From positions 6,117,722 to 6,181,721 of the forward strand of contig JAUPFP010000001.1 of the NCBI GenBank assembly GCA_036925085.1: 64,000 nucleotides of DNA, written 5' to 3'. Under the pieces are notes generated by a model, which did not search any database, was not told the DNA's origin, and worked only from the letters and a program-made list of their open reading frames with translations. This document shows positions 22,898 to 33,620 of this stretch, piece after piece. Source of the DNA: Brachycybe producta (Eukaryota > Arthropoda > Diplopoda > Playtdesmida > Andrognathidae). Positions within the stretch are counted from its first letter, which is position 1, and every line of letters begins with the position of its first letter. The translations under genes and the position numbers were made by a program.

Positions 22898-22901
22898 TTA
22901 A
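22898..22901. repeat. TTAA target-site duplication, left
   Basis: TTAA immediately precedes CCCTTTAAAGG, the left end of the piggyBac element. It matches the TTAA after the right end at 25,430-25,433. Confidence 0.9.
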
Positions 22902-25429
22902 CCCTTTAAAGGCCAAGAAAAAACTGGCAATAATAATGAAAAAACATTGTTGGAAATTTGTTAATGAATACACAGACAAGCCATTAGAACCAAAAAAAAA
23001 TTTTATTTTCGACAAGAAGGTGTGCAAAAAAAGGTGTCCTCATTTGGGGACACCGGCTACATTGCACATCGTCATAGATAACTTTTATTTGTTATTGTGC
23101 ATTTTTTCAAAGCATGGCCTTTCTAAACAAAGTGTAACAGAACATTTTTTACATCCCCATCGGCATTTTGCATGGCAAATGACACATCGACGCTGAGAAT
23201 CTAATTTGATAGGAAAATGTCCATATGGGCTAAATCGGATGTCATCAGTTACTCCTCCAATAAGAGTAGAACGCCCACCACCTGCACTACTGCTTCGTTT
23301 TGGTTTGTGTTCAGCTTCAAGGGAAAGATAATATCGAGTGATACTTCTTTGGAATTGCAGCAGATCTAACTTTTCATTTTGTGTTGTCATTTTATGCAAC
23401 ACCCAACTGTTCACCATTGCCATGTTGATGCAATTAGTGAAAAGTGGCCACCACCATTTCTTTCCTCGAATTCCCACATGATACTTGCTCACAAATTGAT
23501 CATGAAGATCCACTCCTCCCATTCCAGCATTGTATGCTTTCAACAATGCTGGCTGATCAACATCAATTTTTGATTTTTTCACTTGAGACCATCTTTTTAC
23601 TTTTGCAAATGGCTGAATTCCTTCATGGTTGCTTGCAACACAAACTGCACTATTGTCATTCCATTTCACAACTAAAATCTCTTTCCGTACATCAAATTGG
23701 TAGTCATAGGCACCTCGTTCCTTTTTCTTGATAATATTCGATGGCACAAGAGGACATTTTTTTGTGCGATTTTCTCGAACTGTTCCTGTTGCTCGAAATC
23801 CATTTTCTTGGAGATTTACAAGCAAATCATAGCTCGTAAAGAAATTGTCAAAAGTGACATGATGATCAGATGGAGTATTGACTACGGCCAGCATGTTGGA
23901 AACAACATATGTGCCTAGAGGTGAATTGTCATTTTCCTTGTTTTTACCAGCATACAATTCGAAGTTGTAACAATAGCCAGTACTGCTGCACAATAACCAA
24001 TTTTTAAAACCAAAACGAACAGGCTTGTTTCTAATAAATTGCTTGGTTGGGTGTCTACCAAAATATTTTACCATACTTTCATCTACAGACAACTGTTCAT
24101 GGAGCATACCCCAAGACATAAATTTTTTGTTCAGTAATTGATACAATGGGCGAATTTTGAAGCAACGGTCATTTTTGTCAAGTTCAGAGTTGTCTGCAAT
24201 GTGCAAATTACGTTTGATTTCTCGATACCTGTTTCGAGGCATGCATTTGGAAACCAATTCAACTCCCAAATCATGATCAAGAGACCAATACATTTGCTCC
24301 CTAGGCAGTTTGTGGTATCCGGTCAAGAGTAAAATTCCAATGAAATTCTTCATTTCATCTATGGAAATTGTGAAACCATGCTGGTTGTTTTGCCTTGCAT
24401 ACTTTTCCGACTGTTCGACAAGCATTTTCAAAACATCTTCATCAAACAATTTTTCAAAAATTTGGACAGGCGATGAGTTTTGTATTTCAGAAGTAAGTTT
24501 TTCTACGTTTTCGGTGTACTCATTCGTCATATCATTCTTCTGAAGTGTTGAAAATTTTGGTGTAACTTTCTTCCAGTATGGAGTATCATCATTTTCCTTC
24601 GGCACTTTTTTGGGTTTTTTTCTTGGAGGTTTTTTGGTAATATCATCAACAGTTTCATCACATACAAAACCATGAATTTCTACTTCTCCTGGCACATCAT
24701 TAGGCATCACAGTGTCTTCATTTGTAATTTCCTCATCATCACCTTCATCTTCATCTGTGACAACTTCAGGAGAAGGAGGCAAAATAACAATGTCAACATC
24801 ATTGTCATTGTCACTATTACCTATGTAATCATTGTTGAGAAACTCAACAGCACTTAGTAAAGTACTGTGTTTTCTTCCATAAAAAGAAGTGCCTGCAGGT
24901 AGCCCAGCCATGTCTGAAAATGGCAAAGTAACTATGAAAATGCTTGTTCAAGTGTATTTATTGCAAAGATTTGCTATAAAACAGGCATGAAGAGCAAATT
25001 ATCCACCTAAACATACACAACTGCTTTTTGGATAGAAATGGCCGGTGTCCCCAAACAGGGACATCACATTTCTAATGCAAACCAAATAGTTCAAATATGC
25101 TCAAATTTTATAGCAAATCCAAATCTATAACTAGTATACCATTACAATAAATGAACAGGTTTCAAAAATTGATTAGCTTACCACTATTTTTGTAAAATGA
25201 AAATAATTTACAAGAGTGTAAAACTTTGCAAATATATGTCTGGAAGCTTGTAAACAGTTTGAGTAAGTGGCGCCCCTATTGATAAAAAACTAAAACACAT
25301 ACATACAGCAACTAGAGTGCTTCAGTATGAGTCTTTACATCCAAATGTAATGGCTCTAAATGAAATATATGGTTTAAAAAAAAATTCTAATTGGACCGTC
25401 CCCAAACAAGGACACTGGCTGTTAACGGG
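22902..25429 (-). mobile_element. piggyBac DNA transposon, apparently complete (2,528 bp)
   Basis: The element begins CCCTTTAAAGG and ends GTTAACGGG (CCCGTTAAC read from the other side), with TTAA on both flanks as expected of piggyBac integration. Near the ends, GGGGACACCGGC (23,046-23,057) and its exact complement GCCGGTGTCCCC (25,041-25,052) form a 12-bp internal inverted repeat. A related GTCCCCAAACAAGGACAC lies at 25,398-25,415, close to the right end. The single gene on the minus strand is uninterrupted. It looks recently inserted and possibly still mobile, although the outer inverted repeats match only over a few bases. Confidence 0.92.
23085..24911 (-). CDS. piggyBac-type transposase, intact 608-residue reading frame
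   Basis: The protein should cut and paste the element at TTAA sites in the nucleus. The start ATG is at 24,911 (MAGLPAGTSF); upstream, TTTTCAG just before it could be a splice acceptor for a 5' untranslated exon. An acidic N-terminal region (about 30-90) is followed by a basic patch KKPPRKKPKKVPK (about 93-105). The three catalytic aspartates expected for DDE_Tnp_1_7 are visible in SVDESMVKYFGRH (about 277), VTFDNFFTSYDLL (about 355) and GMGGVDLHDQF (about 468). The C-terminus has the cysteine-rich domain CVICHAKCRWGCKKCSVTLC, known to bind the internal end repeats. Length is close to the roughly 594 residues of the Trichoplusia ni enzyme. No stop or shift interrupts it. Confidence 0.95.
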   Translation of the reverse strand: MAGLPAGTSFYGRKHSTLLSAVEFLNNDYIGNSDNDNDVDIVILPPSPEVVTDEDEGDDEEITNEDTVMPNDVPGEVEIHGFVCDETVDDITKKPPRKKPKKVPKENDDTPYWKKVTPKFSTLQKNDMTNEYTENVEKLTSEIQNSSPVQIFEKLFDEDVLKMLVEQSEKYARQNNQHGFTISIDEMKNFIGILLLTGYHKLPREQMYWSLDHDLGVELVSKCMPRNRYREIKRNLHIADNSELDKNDRCFKIRPLYQLLNKKFMSWGMLHEQLSVDESMVKYFGRHPTKQFIRNKPVRFGFKNWLLCSSTGYCYNFELYAGKNKENDNSPLGTYVVSNMLAVVNTPSDHHVTFDNFFTSYDLLVNLQENGFRATGTVRENRTKKCPLVPSNIIKKKERGAYDYQFDVRKEILVVKWNDNSAVCVASNHEGIQPFAKVKRWSQVKKSKIDVDQPALLKAYNAGMGGVDLHDQFVSKYHVGIRGKKWWWPLFTNCINMAMVNSWVLHKMTTQNEKLDLLQFQRSITRYYLSLEAEHKPKRSSSAGGGRSTLIGGVTDDIRFSPYGHFPIKLDSQRRCVICHAKCRWGCKKCSVTLCLERPCFEKMHNNK

Positions 25430-25433
25430 TTAA
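25430..25433. repeat. TTAA target-site duplication, right
   Basis: TTAA directly follows the right end GGG of the piggyBac element and pairs with 22,898-22,901. Confidence 0.9.
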
Positions 25434-27099
25434 GAAGTGTTGACTTTGCCTTAGAAAACAGCAAAGATATAGTCAATGCACCTAAATTAATTTCCATTGA
25501 TTTTATGTTAACTAAGGGTTGCATATGGCTAATTAAGCTAAAAAGAGAAAAATATTTGATGTAAAGGTTTAGGGTGCCTTCATAGATATTTATTTTCCTT
25601 TTGTCCTCCTGGACCATGCCAATACAGTGGCTAATGCTGTGCTCCATAGATGTTTTTATTTAATTTGGATGCAACATGTTATATTAATATTACTTACCTC
25701 CAAACTGCCTAATTAGTGCAGGGTACTCCACTCTCTCCCATTCAATTGAAACATCAATGATGTCCATTGAATTGCAGTAATTAGTGTTGTTCTGATCAAT
25801 CTCACTTTACATGTACATGCAGGCTGTCAAAACACAGTAACCTTCATACTGTTATACAATTTTGAAGGTTTTAATTATTTAGTTTTTATAGTTTTGTTTA
25901 GAATAGTTAGTTGACTTATATGTCCAGTGATGAACCATTGATTTTCACAGCCTCGGTTTATTTCGATATAAATAAACCTCTGTTGAATGCGGTAATATCT
26001 TCATTGTTTAAGTATTTTTATTTGAAAAATAATAATATATTTTTCTATTATTTTTTGAAAAGTTGATTGGGATTGTTATTTCGTATTTTTGAAAACTTCT
26101 ACGTTTGGTTTGGTTTTGTCTCACTGTATTTCGTCTTATTGTCATTACCACAGCCTGGGGGTCCCGCGTACCCCAATGTATTTTACATGTAAATAATTTT
26201 TTTGTATTTTTGTATTTGTATGTGTAAATCATTATTTATGAATAAAGACTGTTGCTAATGGATGGCAGCACAGTATTTTTGTTATTTTTGGAACTTTTTT
26301 ATTCATCCAGATTATGTGGTCTACTAGTTTTATTTGTTTGTGAGTGTTACAGTTTGAAGTTGTCAACTTTACTCTGTGAAAGGTAAGGTTTTGTATTCAT
26401 TATTTTTTTTGCATATAATTAATATAATATATAATATAATAATTAAATATAAATATAAAATAATAATATATAAATAATAAAATATATAATTAATAAAAAT
26501 AAAATAATAAAATGAAATAATATATTTCAATAGTGTCAAAAAATATTTTGTCAATATTGAGTCTTGAATAGGCTTACATAATTTGTGTCTAGACAACCTA
26601 GACAAACTTTTTTTATACGGTGCAGTTCATTTGTTGGTGGGTAGGTTGGGCATGTGCCACTTAGTAGAGTTGTTTTTATTGCTTTTCTCTTTTTTTTCTT
26701 TAGACTTTTTATTGCTTTTCTCTTCTTTTTCATTTGTAGGGATGTCATGAGTTACTTGTGGGTGGGTGTGAGTAGAGATTCTTTCTGTGTTAGTCAAATA
26801 TGTAATGTAAAAATATAATTTATATAAACAAATATATAGAAACAGTTTTTTTGGGGAAAGAATGAAGAAAGACTATTCTCTGCTCACACTTACCAACCCA
26901 CAACCCACACTTCATATAGTTATTCAGACAAGATTTGTGGTCTTGCTCCAGTTGACCTCTTTGCCTTGTGCCTGGCTGCTCAGCAATGCACCCTTCTTTG
27001 CTGTGTGAGTACTGATAACATTTTCTCTCATTTGCACACCCCACGTTTTGGGTGTCCTATTTACAAAGGGGTATTCATATAAAAGCCTTCCAACCTATA
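25434..27099. other. AT-rich intergenic DNA, no gene
   Basis: This stretch includes an almost pure A/T tract at about 26,411-26,530 and a duplicated TTTTATTGCTTTTCTCTT at 26,674-26,725. Reading frames here are low-complexity or unrecognised. Confidence 0.5.
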
Positions 27100-27565
27100 T
27101 GTAAGAGATCGATAATTGTATCGATCTATCTCTCTTCAGTCCTCTCTTTCTCTTTGAAATTGATAGCTGTCACTACAAGGCCAGGTTGATGACAGCTGAT
27201 CTGTCACGACTGATAGTCGAATTGGCCAATCAGGCGATCGATATGTCACAAAGGGGGCGTAGACGATCACCATCAAAATGGGAGGCAAATTCGAATATCA
27301 GCTGGTCTTTCTCATCTGTACATCAACTTGGACGCACCATCAGTTAGATGTTCCGGGAAAGAAACAGTCTTTATGCCTATTGAGGTTCTTCTTGTATATT
27401 TAAAGTGTCTTCATATATTTATGTCTTTATTGTTTATTAAAAGTCCGTTATGCATTCTCTCCGACTTCGTTTGTAATTGATTTCGGGACACAAATCGAGT
27501 GAGCGCGGGTTGAGGTTCCCCATTAAGCAGGATCACCCAGAATTGAAGTTTCTCGGCGTGTTACA
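27100..27565 (+). mobile_element. LTR (466 bp) of a fossil LTR retroelement
   Basis: The repeat starts TGTAAGAGATCG and ends GGCGTGTTACA, and is followed after two bases by a good primer-binding site. A TATATTTAAAG motif lies near 27,395. The internal region that follows is a truncated gag-like stretch reaching to about 28,870, where another element begins. No second LTR of this family was found, so the copy is a broken fossil. Confidence 0.65.
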
Positions 27566-27567
27566 TT

Positions 27568-27585
27568 TGGTGGAGGTGCGGGGTA
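27568..27585 (+). other. Primer-binding site next to the LTR
   Basis: TGGTGGAGGTGCGGGGTA is complementary to a tRNA 3' end: CCA, one discriminator base, seven acceptor bases and a C-rich T-stem strand. Its position two bases after the LTR end is typical of Ty3/gypsy and retroviral-type elements. The specific tRNA cannot be named with certainty. Confidence 0.7.
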
Positions 27586-28070
27586 CCTGCAAGCCACTCG
27601 TTCGTCCCAAAATAGCTTGAAATAGATGGCTTCAAGAAGTATTTCGTTGGTCGGGGGCGAGTTTTAACGAATTTAAGTGTATTTTTATGTGTGTGGCTGA
27701 AATTCGGCCGAAAAACAGTGAAAGTGCTTGTATTAGTGCTTCAAAATAACTTTTTGTTGTAAAAGTATTTAACGACACTAACAAGACACTTCAGGTTTTT
27801 CAAAATATCTGGGGAAATCGAAAAATAAAAAAACTCACCGGATGATAAATTCGTTTCAAAGTCCGGTGGAAATTGACCAGTCCAACGGTCAATTCGAAGA
27901 TTGTATCGGCGGTAGGGTTCTCCAGAATCCCCGTACAAAGAGGAATCCATTAATTTCCTCTAGAGGAAATTTGAATTTCGAAAATCGAACAATGGAAAGG
28001 GAAAATTTCCCTAATTTTCTATTGACCGCCTTCTCTATCAACACGTGGAGAAGAAATAAACAGAAGATCC

Positions 28071-28870
28071 ATGTCTTCAAAAGACGCCATATTGGATCCT
28101 GCTCCGTTTGAGCGGAGTGCTCCACAACTTAGTCCAATGTACTCTAGTGAACAAAATAGAGCTGCTACTTTCTTTGGTAGACACTGTTATGACGTCATCT
28201 TCTCAAGTAAGTGAGAGAAATTTTATCAACCAATGGGTTTTTTTAACACACATAACCCCTGGACCAATCAACACTGGGATGGGAGGAGCTATTACGTCAC
28301 CAGTCTATACACAACCAATGATGGCCCAACAGATTCCAACAGCTGGAGTTTCTTTCCCTCATAACACTATGGCAATTGATGGGGGCGGGAAAATTTGAAT
28401 TTTCCCCAATACTATTCTATGAGACCACATCAACCCTATCCACCTATACAGGTTACTCAACCTGTCCCACCTGTGCAGATGCTTTCTTCTGCTTCTACTG
28501 TACAACATTTTCGACCGATCCGACCAGCTCAGTCGGTTACCACAGCTCAGATTTTTCAACCTGCACGGCCGGTTTCACAAGGACAACCAAGTTGGACTGA
28601 GGTGTCCACCCAGCCTACTTTGACTTTGTTCAGTATGAGCTGGTTGTACAGCTCGCAGTCTGTACCGGCTGGATACTACGATCAATTCGCAAGTGCAGAG
28701 CGATGACAGCTTGCTTAATCTGCCATTTCAGAACGAATGCAAGTTCCTGCCCAGTCTTCGACCGAAGGGCCAACTCCAATTGTACAACACCACCAACCTG
28801 CTCTCTATGAATATGAGAAGCAGGGACTGACAGACGACCGGAGGGAATTCCTCTTATCCGAAGTGAACCC
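28071..28870 (+). pseudogene. Gag-like remnant, Pro/Gln-rich
   Basis: After the LTR and a leader of about 500 bp, an ATG at 28,071 begins a short frame (MSSKDAILDPAPFERSAPQL). It is followed by a Pro/Gln/Thr-rich reading frame (28,395-28,706) with repeated QPVPPVQ-, PIRPAQ- and QPARPV-like phrases. Position and composition suggest a gag leader or gag N-terminus, but no capsid motif or zinc knuckle is visible. It is a truncated fossil ending where family A LTR sequence starts. Confidence 0.45.
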
Positions 28871-29089
28871 GAGCCAAACTGGGCCAACTGGGCCAATCAT
28901 TGCCCTGGGCCGGGGATACTAAATCATAAGAAGTATTTTCGGGACTTATTCCCAACTTTCTCACGGTCGGACTTGGTTCCACGAATTCTCTAGAATTCGG
29001 GTTACCCAAGTTCAAACATCTGTGCACCAAGGGGTGCCATACTGTCAAACTGAATTTTTGACTTGAGTGTTTCACCACAGGTTGTCACA
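28870..29089 (-). mobile_element. Family A LTR, 3' copy of a minus-strand fossil element
   Basis: Read on the minus strand it starts TGTGACAACCTGTGG and matches 48,359-48,530, sharing ATGGCACCCCTTGGTGCACA and the CAGGGCAATGATTGGCC block. The sequence just upstream on the minus strand is a purine-rich AAAGAAGGGGGGTG, a good polypurine tract. The LTR is cut off at the junction with the neighbouring gag-like remnant. Confidence 0.65.
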
Positions 29090-29104
29090 CACCCCCCTTC
29101 TTTG
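29090..29104 (-). other. Polypurine tract
   Basis: AAAGAAGGGGGGTG abuts the TGTGACAACC start of the family A LTR on the minus strand, as expected at the 3' end of an LTR element's internal region. Confidence 0.6.
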
Positions 29105-29980
29105 AAGGAGGCACGTCCCTGGGCCTCTAAATTTTGACTCTTCTAAACCCCCTTTCCCTTAGCCCTCCTCTGCCTAGGGGACCTCGGAACGTACATGTGA
29201 GACTTGTGTGTTTCTAGTCATTACAATAAATGATAGAAACAAAAACTCTTAAAAAACAAATGAAACAAAATACTTAATTTTGATTAATACATAAAATATA
29301 CGACTGATTCTTACTATGCGGCGGAGCTACGCAGAGCTCGCTGGATGCCGCTTCTTTTTTTAAGCCGAAAACATAATATTTATATTAAAGAAATAAAACG
29401 AAAACAAAATACTTAATTTTGACGATTCTACAGAACTCTACTGGTTCTTACTATGTGGCGAAAGCTATGAGAAGCTTAGAATGTGCCACCTCTTTGGCTT
29501 AAGCTGTAAACGAAAGTATAAAAATAATATAAAAACTCTTGAGTATTATTAGAATATCAACTTGTAATAATATTACAAAAATATTATTACATGTATAAAA
29601 ATACAAAACTAAACTTCTCAAAAGAAGGACTCTTTATCTCTAAAAAACTCTCTAAAAATATTATTAAAAATATTAACTACGTACTAAACGAACTCTAAGA
29701 CTAAATTTCTTAGGACCGATGTCCTCAAGACTCAAAATTAATATAAAAAAAAATATTAAAAGACTCTTCAACAAAAATTTTTCTCTACATAAAATCTTTG
29801 GCACTTTATAAAAGTACTAAATTTTTAATATCTCTTAAGAGGTAATGAACTACCTCTTCATGCGGATCCACGAAAGGATTCTCTTTAAGTACGCATGCTC
29901 AAAAAAGGAACTTAAAATTAAGAAGAACTTAAAATTAAAATGTTCTCGCGATGAGAATGTTCTCTTTAAACTCACTGGTG
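29105..29980. other. AT-rich, non-coding 3' segment of the family A element
   Basis: No reading frame is supported. Two diverged copies of a block of about 125 bp lie in tandem (about 29,264-29,390 and 29,400-29,515), both containing AAAACAAAATACTTAATTTTG and TTCTTACTATG(C/T)GGCG. Confidence 0.55.
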
Positions 29981-32330
29981 TTTGCTGGCGATCGGTGTAT
30001 TTCACAATCCATTAAAGAAGAGTCTCACCTCCGGAAAAACGCGAAGTAGTTCCGAAGCGGGTCTAGACCCTCAGTCTCTTGCACTCTCACTCTCTTCTCT
30101 CCGGCCTCCAGCTCCACGAGTAGGAGTCGACGCTGCCGAGGAGGCGATCTTAAGTTGCGGACATCGAACCTACTGCTGGTCGGACTGGCGGATGACGCGT
30201 AGATGTCCTCCAGGATTCGTTCCTCGGCTAGCCTGGCTCCTCTCAGGACTCTAAACGAAGTCTCACCTGCCATCGTGCAGGTAACCTAGTCGAAAATGAG
30301 GGCCATCGCGCTCCTGAAATCTCCTACGATGGAGAGGGACTGGTACCGGATCCGCAGGTGCCGTCCAATCACTCCGGTGAGGAACTCGTTGACGTCCCTC
30401 TAGGCTCTCGCGGTCTCAGTGGCCCTGGGGGTAGACTACCCGGCACGTGTCAGGGAGCGTGATGTGAGCCAGGGCTGCTCGGTCGTCCTCTGCCAACCCG
30501 ATCACGAAATCCGAGTACCACGACTTCTGTGGCACTTGCTGTCTCGGCCCCCTAGCTCGTAGCAACCGAGGTACTGTGCAGGTCCGGGGGCACGGTCGAC
30601 ATACCAGTCGACACACAGGCTGTTTAGGAGGCTAGGGCCTCTTCCTCTTGGATATCTGGATCGGTCCCAGCTGGCCTGGGGGTAGATCCGATTGGCCCGG
30701 CGCGTCCAGCGGAGTTCCTCGATTGGTGGTGGTGCTGGCCGCGACCTCGCTCTTTGCCGAAACTCTTCGAGGCACTCCGTTAACTCTTTTTCGGGAAGGC
30801 TACCCTCGGGTGGCGCTGCCTAGACTCTGGCTTTGCCTCTCTAAACCTCTTGGTGCTGGCTCCCGATGGGCCCGCAATCGGCTGCCCCTGGCCCCCTAGG
30901 ACCACCTCTCATTGTGGCGGTGGTGGTGACCCTCAGAGTGGGCGATCCTTTCGCTCGTGCCTCCAGGCTCATTACAGCACGCTGAGGGTTCTGGGCCGAC
31001 TGGTAGGCGTACTAGATGATGAGTTCATCGAGCGACCGCTGCTGCCATCTGGTCTGACCTGGTGGACCTCTACCACCATGATGCATCTCTGGGGCACACG
31101 GTGCACAAAGCACTGAACCAGATGCCGAAGGCGTGACAAGTGCCCTCTCGAATGCTTTTGTGTCGGCGGCAGCACCCAGGGCTCGGCCCGATTGCACCAA
31201 CGCTGTAGCCCTTGAGTCAGCTCCTCTGGAATCCAGGCCCCGACCTGGTGCATCTTTGGGAGAGGCTCTGGTGGGTCCTCCACGAACACCACTCTCTCTG
31301 TTGGACCATTATAAACAAAATTGCGGAGATCCAATCCCCACAATTCGTATCGCCCCGCGATGCGGGCGAGCATCTCCTCGTCGAACTTCCGCTGTTCGAA
31401 GGGGGTCTCTAACGTGCAAAAGGGCATCCCTGCAGTGTCCACTAAATCGACGAAGCTCTCGACTGCGGTGGTCACCTCTCCACTTCCTGGTTGTGCCAGA
31501 GGAACAGGGGAGGGCCCGATGTTGGCCAACTCTCGAAGCCCCTGAACCACGGCTCCGGCTCTCAGGGTTCCTCACTCTCGGGGCTGCTATCCTCGTCGTT
31601 CGAGAACCTGATCAGCGTCGGCGATCAGCGCTTCCTTTGCTCCTGGGGCCCCTCCTTCGGCCTCCTTGGCCAGATCGATTAGATCGGATGGTGATGGCTG
31701 CCTTGGCTGATGACCACCGGAGACATTGACTAGATCCGGTCGGACAAACTCGGGCCCCACGGCCTCGGGGAGGAGAACCGACAAATTTTTGAATGCCCCT
31801 GGGGACAGCGGAGCGTCGATTTCTACTGGCCGACCTGTTCCTCCTAGGAGCTCCGCTGCAGGTAGCGGCAAAAACACTAACGCCTGTCCTTTCGGACCAC
31901 TCAGGTCCAGTGGCTCCTCTCTTGGTGGGATCGTGAGGTCTAAGGGTTCCTCCACACCCTTTACCTCCGCTGCTTCCTCTTTTACCCGGGGTATCGGGAC
32001 CTCAGGCAAATTGCCAGGGGCTCTCTCTTCCTTGATCTCTTCTACCGGCGGGACAGTGGCCTCAGGTAAGTTGCTCGCGGCCCTTGGCCCGGGCAAACCG
32101 CTAACTTCCGCTTGTTGGAGGGGCTCTTGCCTCTGGGCCTCTACAGGGGGTGCCATCCCCACTTCTTCCTCGCCTTCGTCGGGCCAGAACATCATCGACG
32201 GTCCTGGCATCGTTGAGGATACCCTCGACCCTGCCCCTCGATGGCGATCTCGCCAGGTAGCTCTTGTGAACGCCTGCCCCGTTGGTTCATGATCCCTTTG
32301 AAAATCTTGCACGAAAAGTTAGTGTCACTT
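29981..32330 (-). pseudogene. GC-rich coding block of a fossil LTR element (gag-like)
   Basis: Minus-strand frames with clear coding character cover this block, which is far more GC-rich than anything around it. The upstream part (31,587-32,312) is Pro/Glu/Leu-rich and contains EEPLDLTIPPREEPLDLSGP, i.e. two adjacent PxDL(T/S) motifs. The next part (30,972-31,550) contains GMPFCTLETPFEQRKFDEEM and YELWGLDLRNFVYNGPTERV, a globular-looking stretch not assigned to a known domain. Position between a presumed 5' side at about 32.6 kb and the PPT/LTR at 29.1 kb suggests a gag or accessory product of the family A element. The frame is broken in several places; no pol was found. Confidence 0.5.
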
Positions 32331-33620
32331 ACTCTGCTCACAGTCCTTTCTTCTGAAGATGGCCGACGCTCTTTTTCTTTTTTTAAGTGAGGTGACACTC
32401 GCGAGCTCTGTGAGACGTTCACAATGTGATTAATAAATTTAAAAGAATACCGCGAGATTTCGCACAACACAATAACCCCAAAAAGGGTTAAAAAACGATG
32501 AAACTTGAAAAAAAACTTCAAAAGTAAATCTTTTTTAAAAAGCGAAAAAATAAACCTAATCAAAAGCAGAACCACTTGTTGACACGATGACACTAGTTTG
32601 AGTATGAGCAATAAAACAATGTAGAGAACAAAGAACGAAAAAGTTTAGGGAAAGTTTCCCTATCGGCTCAAATTTCTCTGTTCTGACAGCACCCCCCGCC
32701 GCCTATTGGATATTTCAATGCAGCGTTTTATGCAGTTCTGACAAATTATGCTCTCGCATTCTTCACACTCATATCATTGAGTGCCATGCTTTTCTTCAGA
32801 ACATATGAGGCACTGTACATGTTTATGAGATAGCAGACTTTGCACATGCCTACAATTTTAACTAATAATTTCTGATAGATGCTCTTGAATCAGTGAGTCT
32901 TCCATTTTGACTTATCTTTTTTTATTTTTGCCATCTAGCATGCTGCTTCCTTCTGTTTTGTAATACTTTTCATGAAATTGTTATAGTAAAGCAATCTTTG
33001 TCTGTTTGTACCCCTGAGTGGTTCTGCAGCAGGCACTAATTATTAGAAAACACTGAAAACACACCAATAATTTACATGCATACATAATAAAAAAACCAGG
33101 TGGTCCAGGAGTTTCTAACGTCAAGTCAATTTTTGTGATTTTAAATTGCATTAAAAACTTTTATCCAGTAAGAGTGGTTCTTATACGTAGGGCAAAAAAT
33201 TAACGTTGGAAATTTCCATTGGCCACCTTCTCATATTGTTCCTATGTGTATTAAACTATTTTGGGCCAAATGTCGTGAAGTTTGAGAAAGAATTATGGGT
33301 CGCTACCAATGCATAAAGAACCTGTAAACAACGATTTAATTTACAATATGTCAATTACAGCACAACAATAACACAGGCCTGCAGATAAATACTTCAATTT
33401 TTTTCCCCACAATATTAGCTGTTTCTTATGTTTTTCAGTATGCTGAGTTCGAAAATGCTGAGCATTTCCCTCTTATCACGTAAGGTTTTTCCGCAAAGTG
33501 GGTATGAAAGTTTATGAGAAACACACAGAACAAATAGAAGTGTAGTAACACTTTAATTCAAAAACATATAAGATCAAGGTGAAATTACATTGTATTTAAC
33601 AGATGTTTGTACATTTATAA
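32331..33620. other. Upstream flank of the GC-rich fossil and AT-rich spacer
   Basis: On the minus strand GGCGGCGGGGGGTGC followed by TGTCAGAACAG near 32,680-32,705 looks like a purine tract and LTR start, but no full LTR could be delimited. The rest to 33,620 has no recognised feature. Confidence 0.35.

Larger units (their letters stand above)
19936..22901. other. AT-rich intergenic DNA with minor repeats, no gene
   Basis: Nothing resembling a known protein was found. A 63-bp tandem duplication (20,488-20,613), repeated CCAATTCCAAGAGTCTA words at 21,520-21,585, and a 30-base A run (about 22,769-22,798) are the only structures noticed. The A run could be the tail of a retroposed sequence but no body was identified. 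Confidence 0.5.

Noticed and set aside
23379-24857. Plus-strand frames within the piggyBac gene
   Set aside because: They are antisense shadows of the transposase with no motif support.
26820-27044. Minus-strand cysteine-containing frame
   Set aside because: It has 74 codons, no recognisable motif and no neighbour to support it.
31133-32292. Plus-strand frames of 188-198 codons in the GC-rich block
   Set aside because: They are antisense to the better-supported minus-strand frames; stop-poor antisense frames are expected in GC-rich coding sequence.
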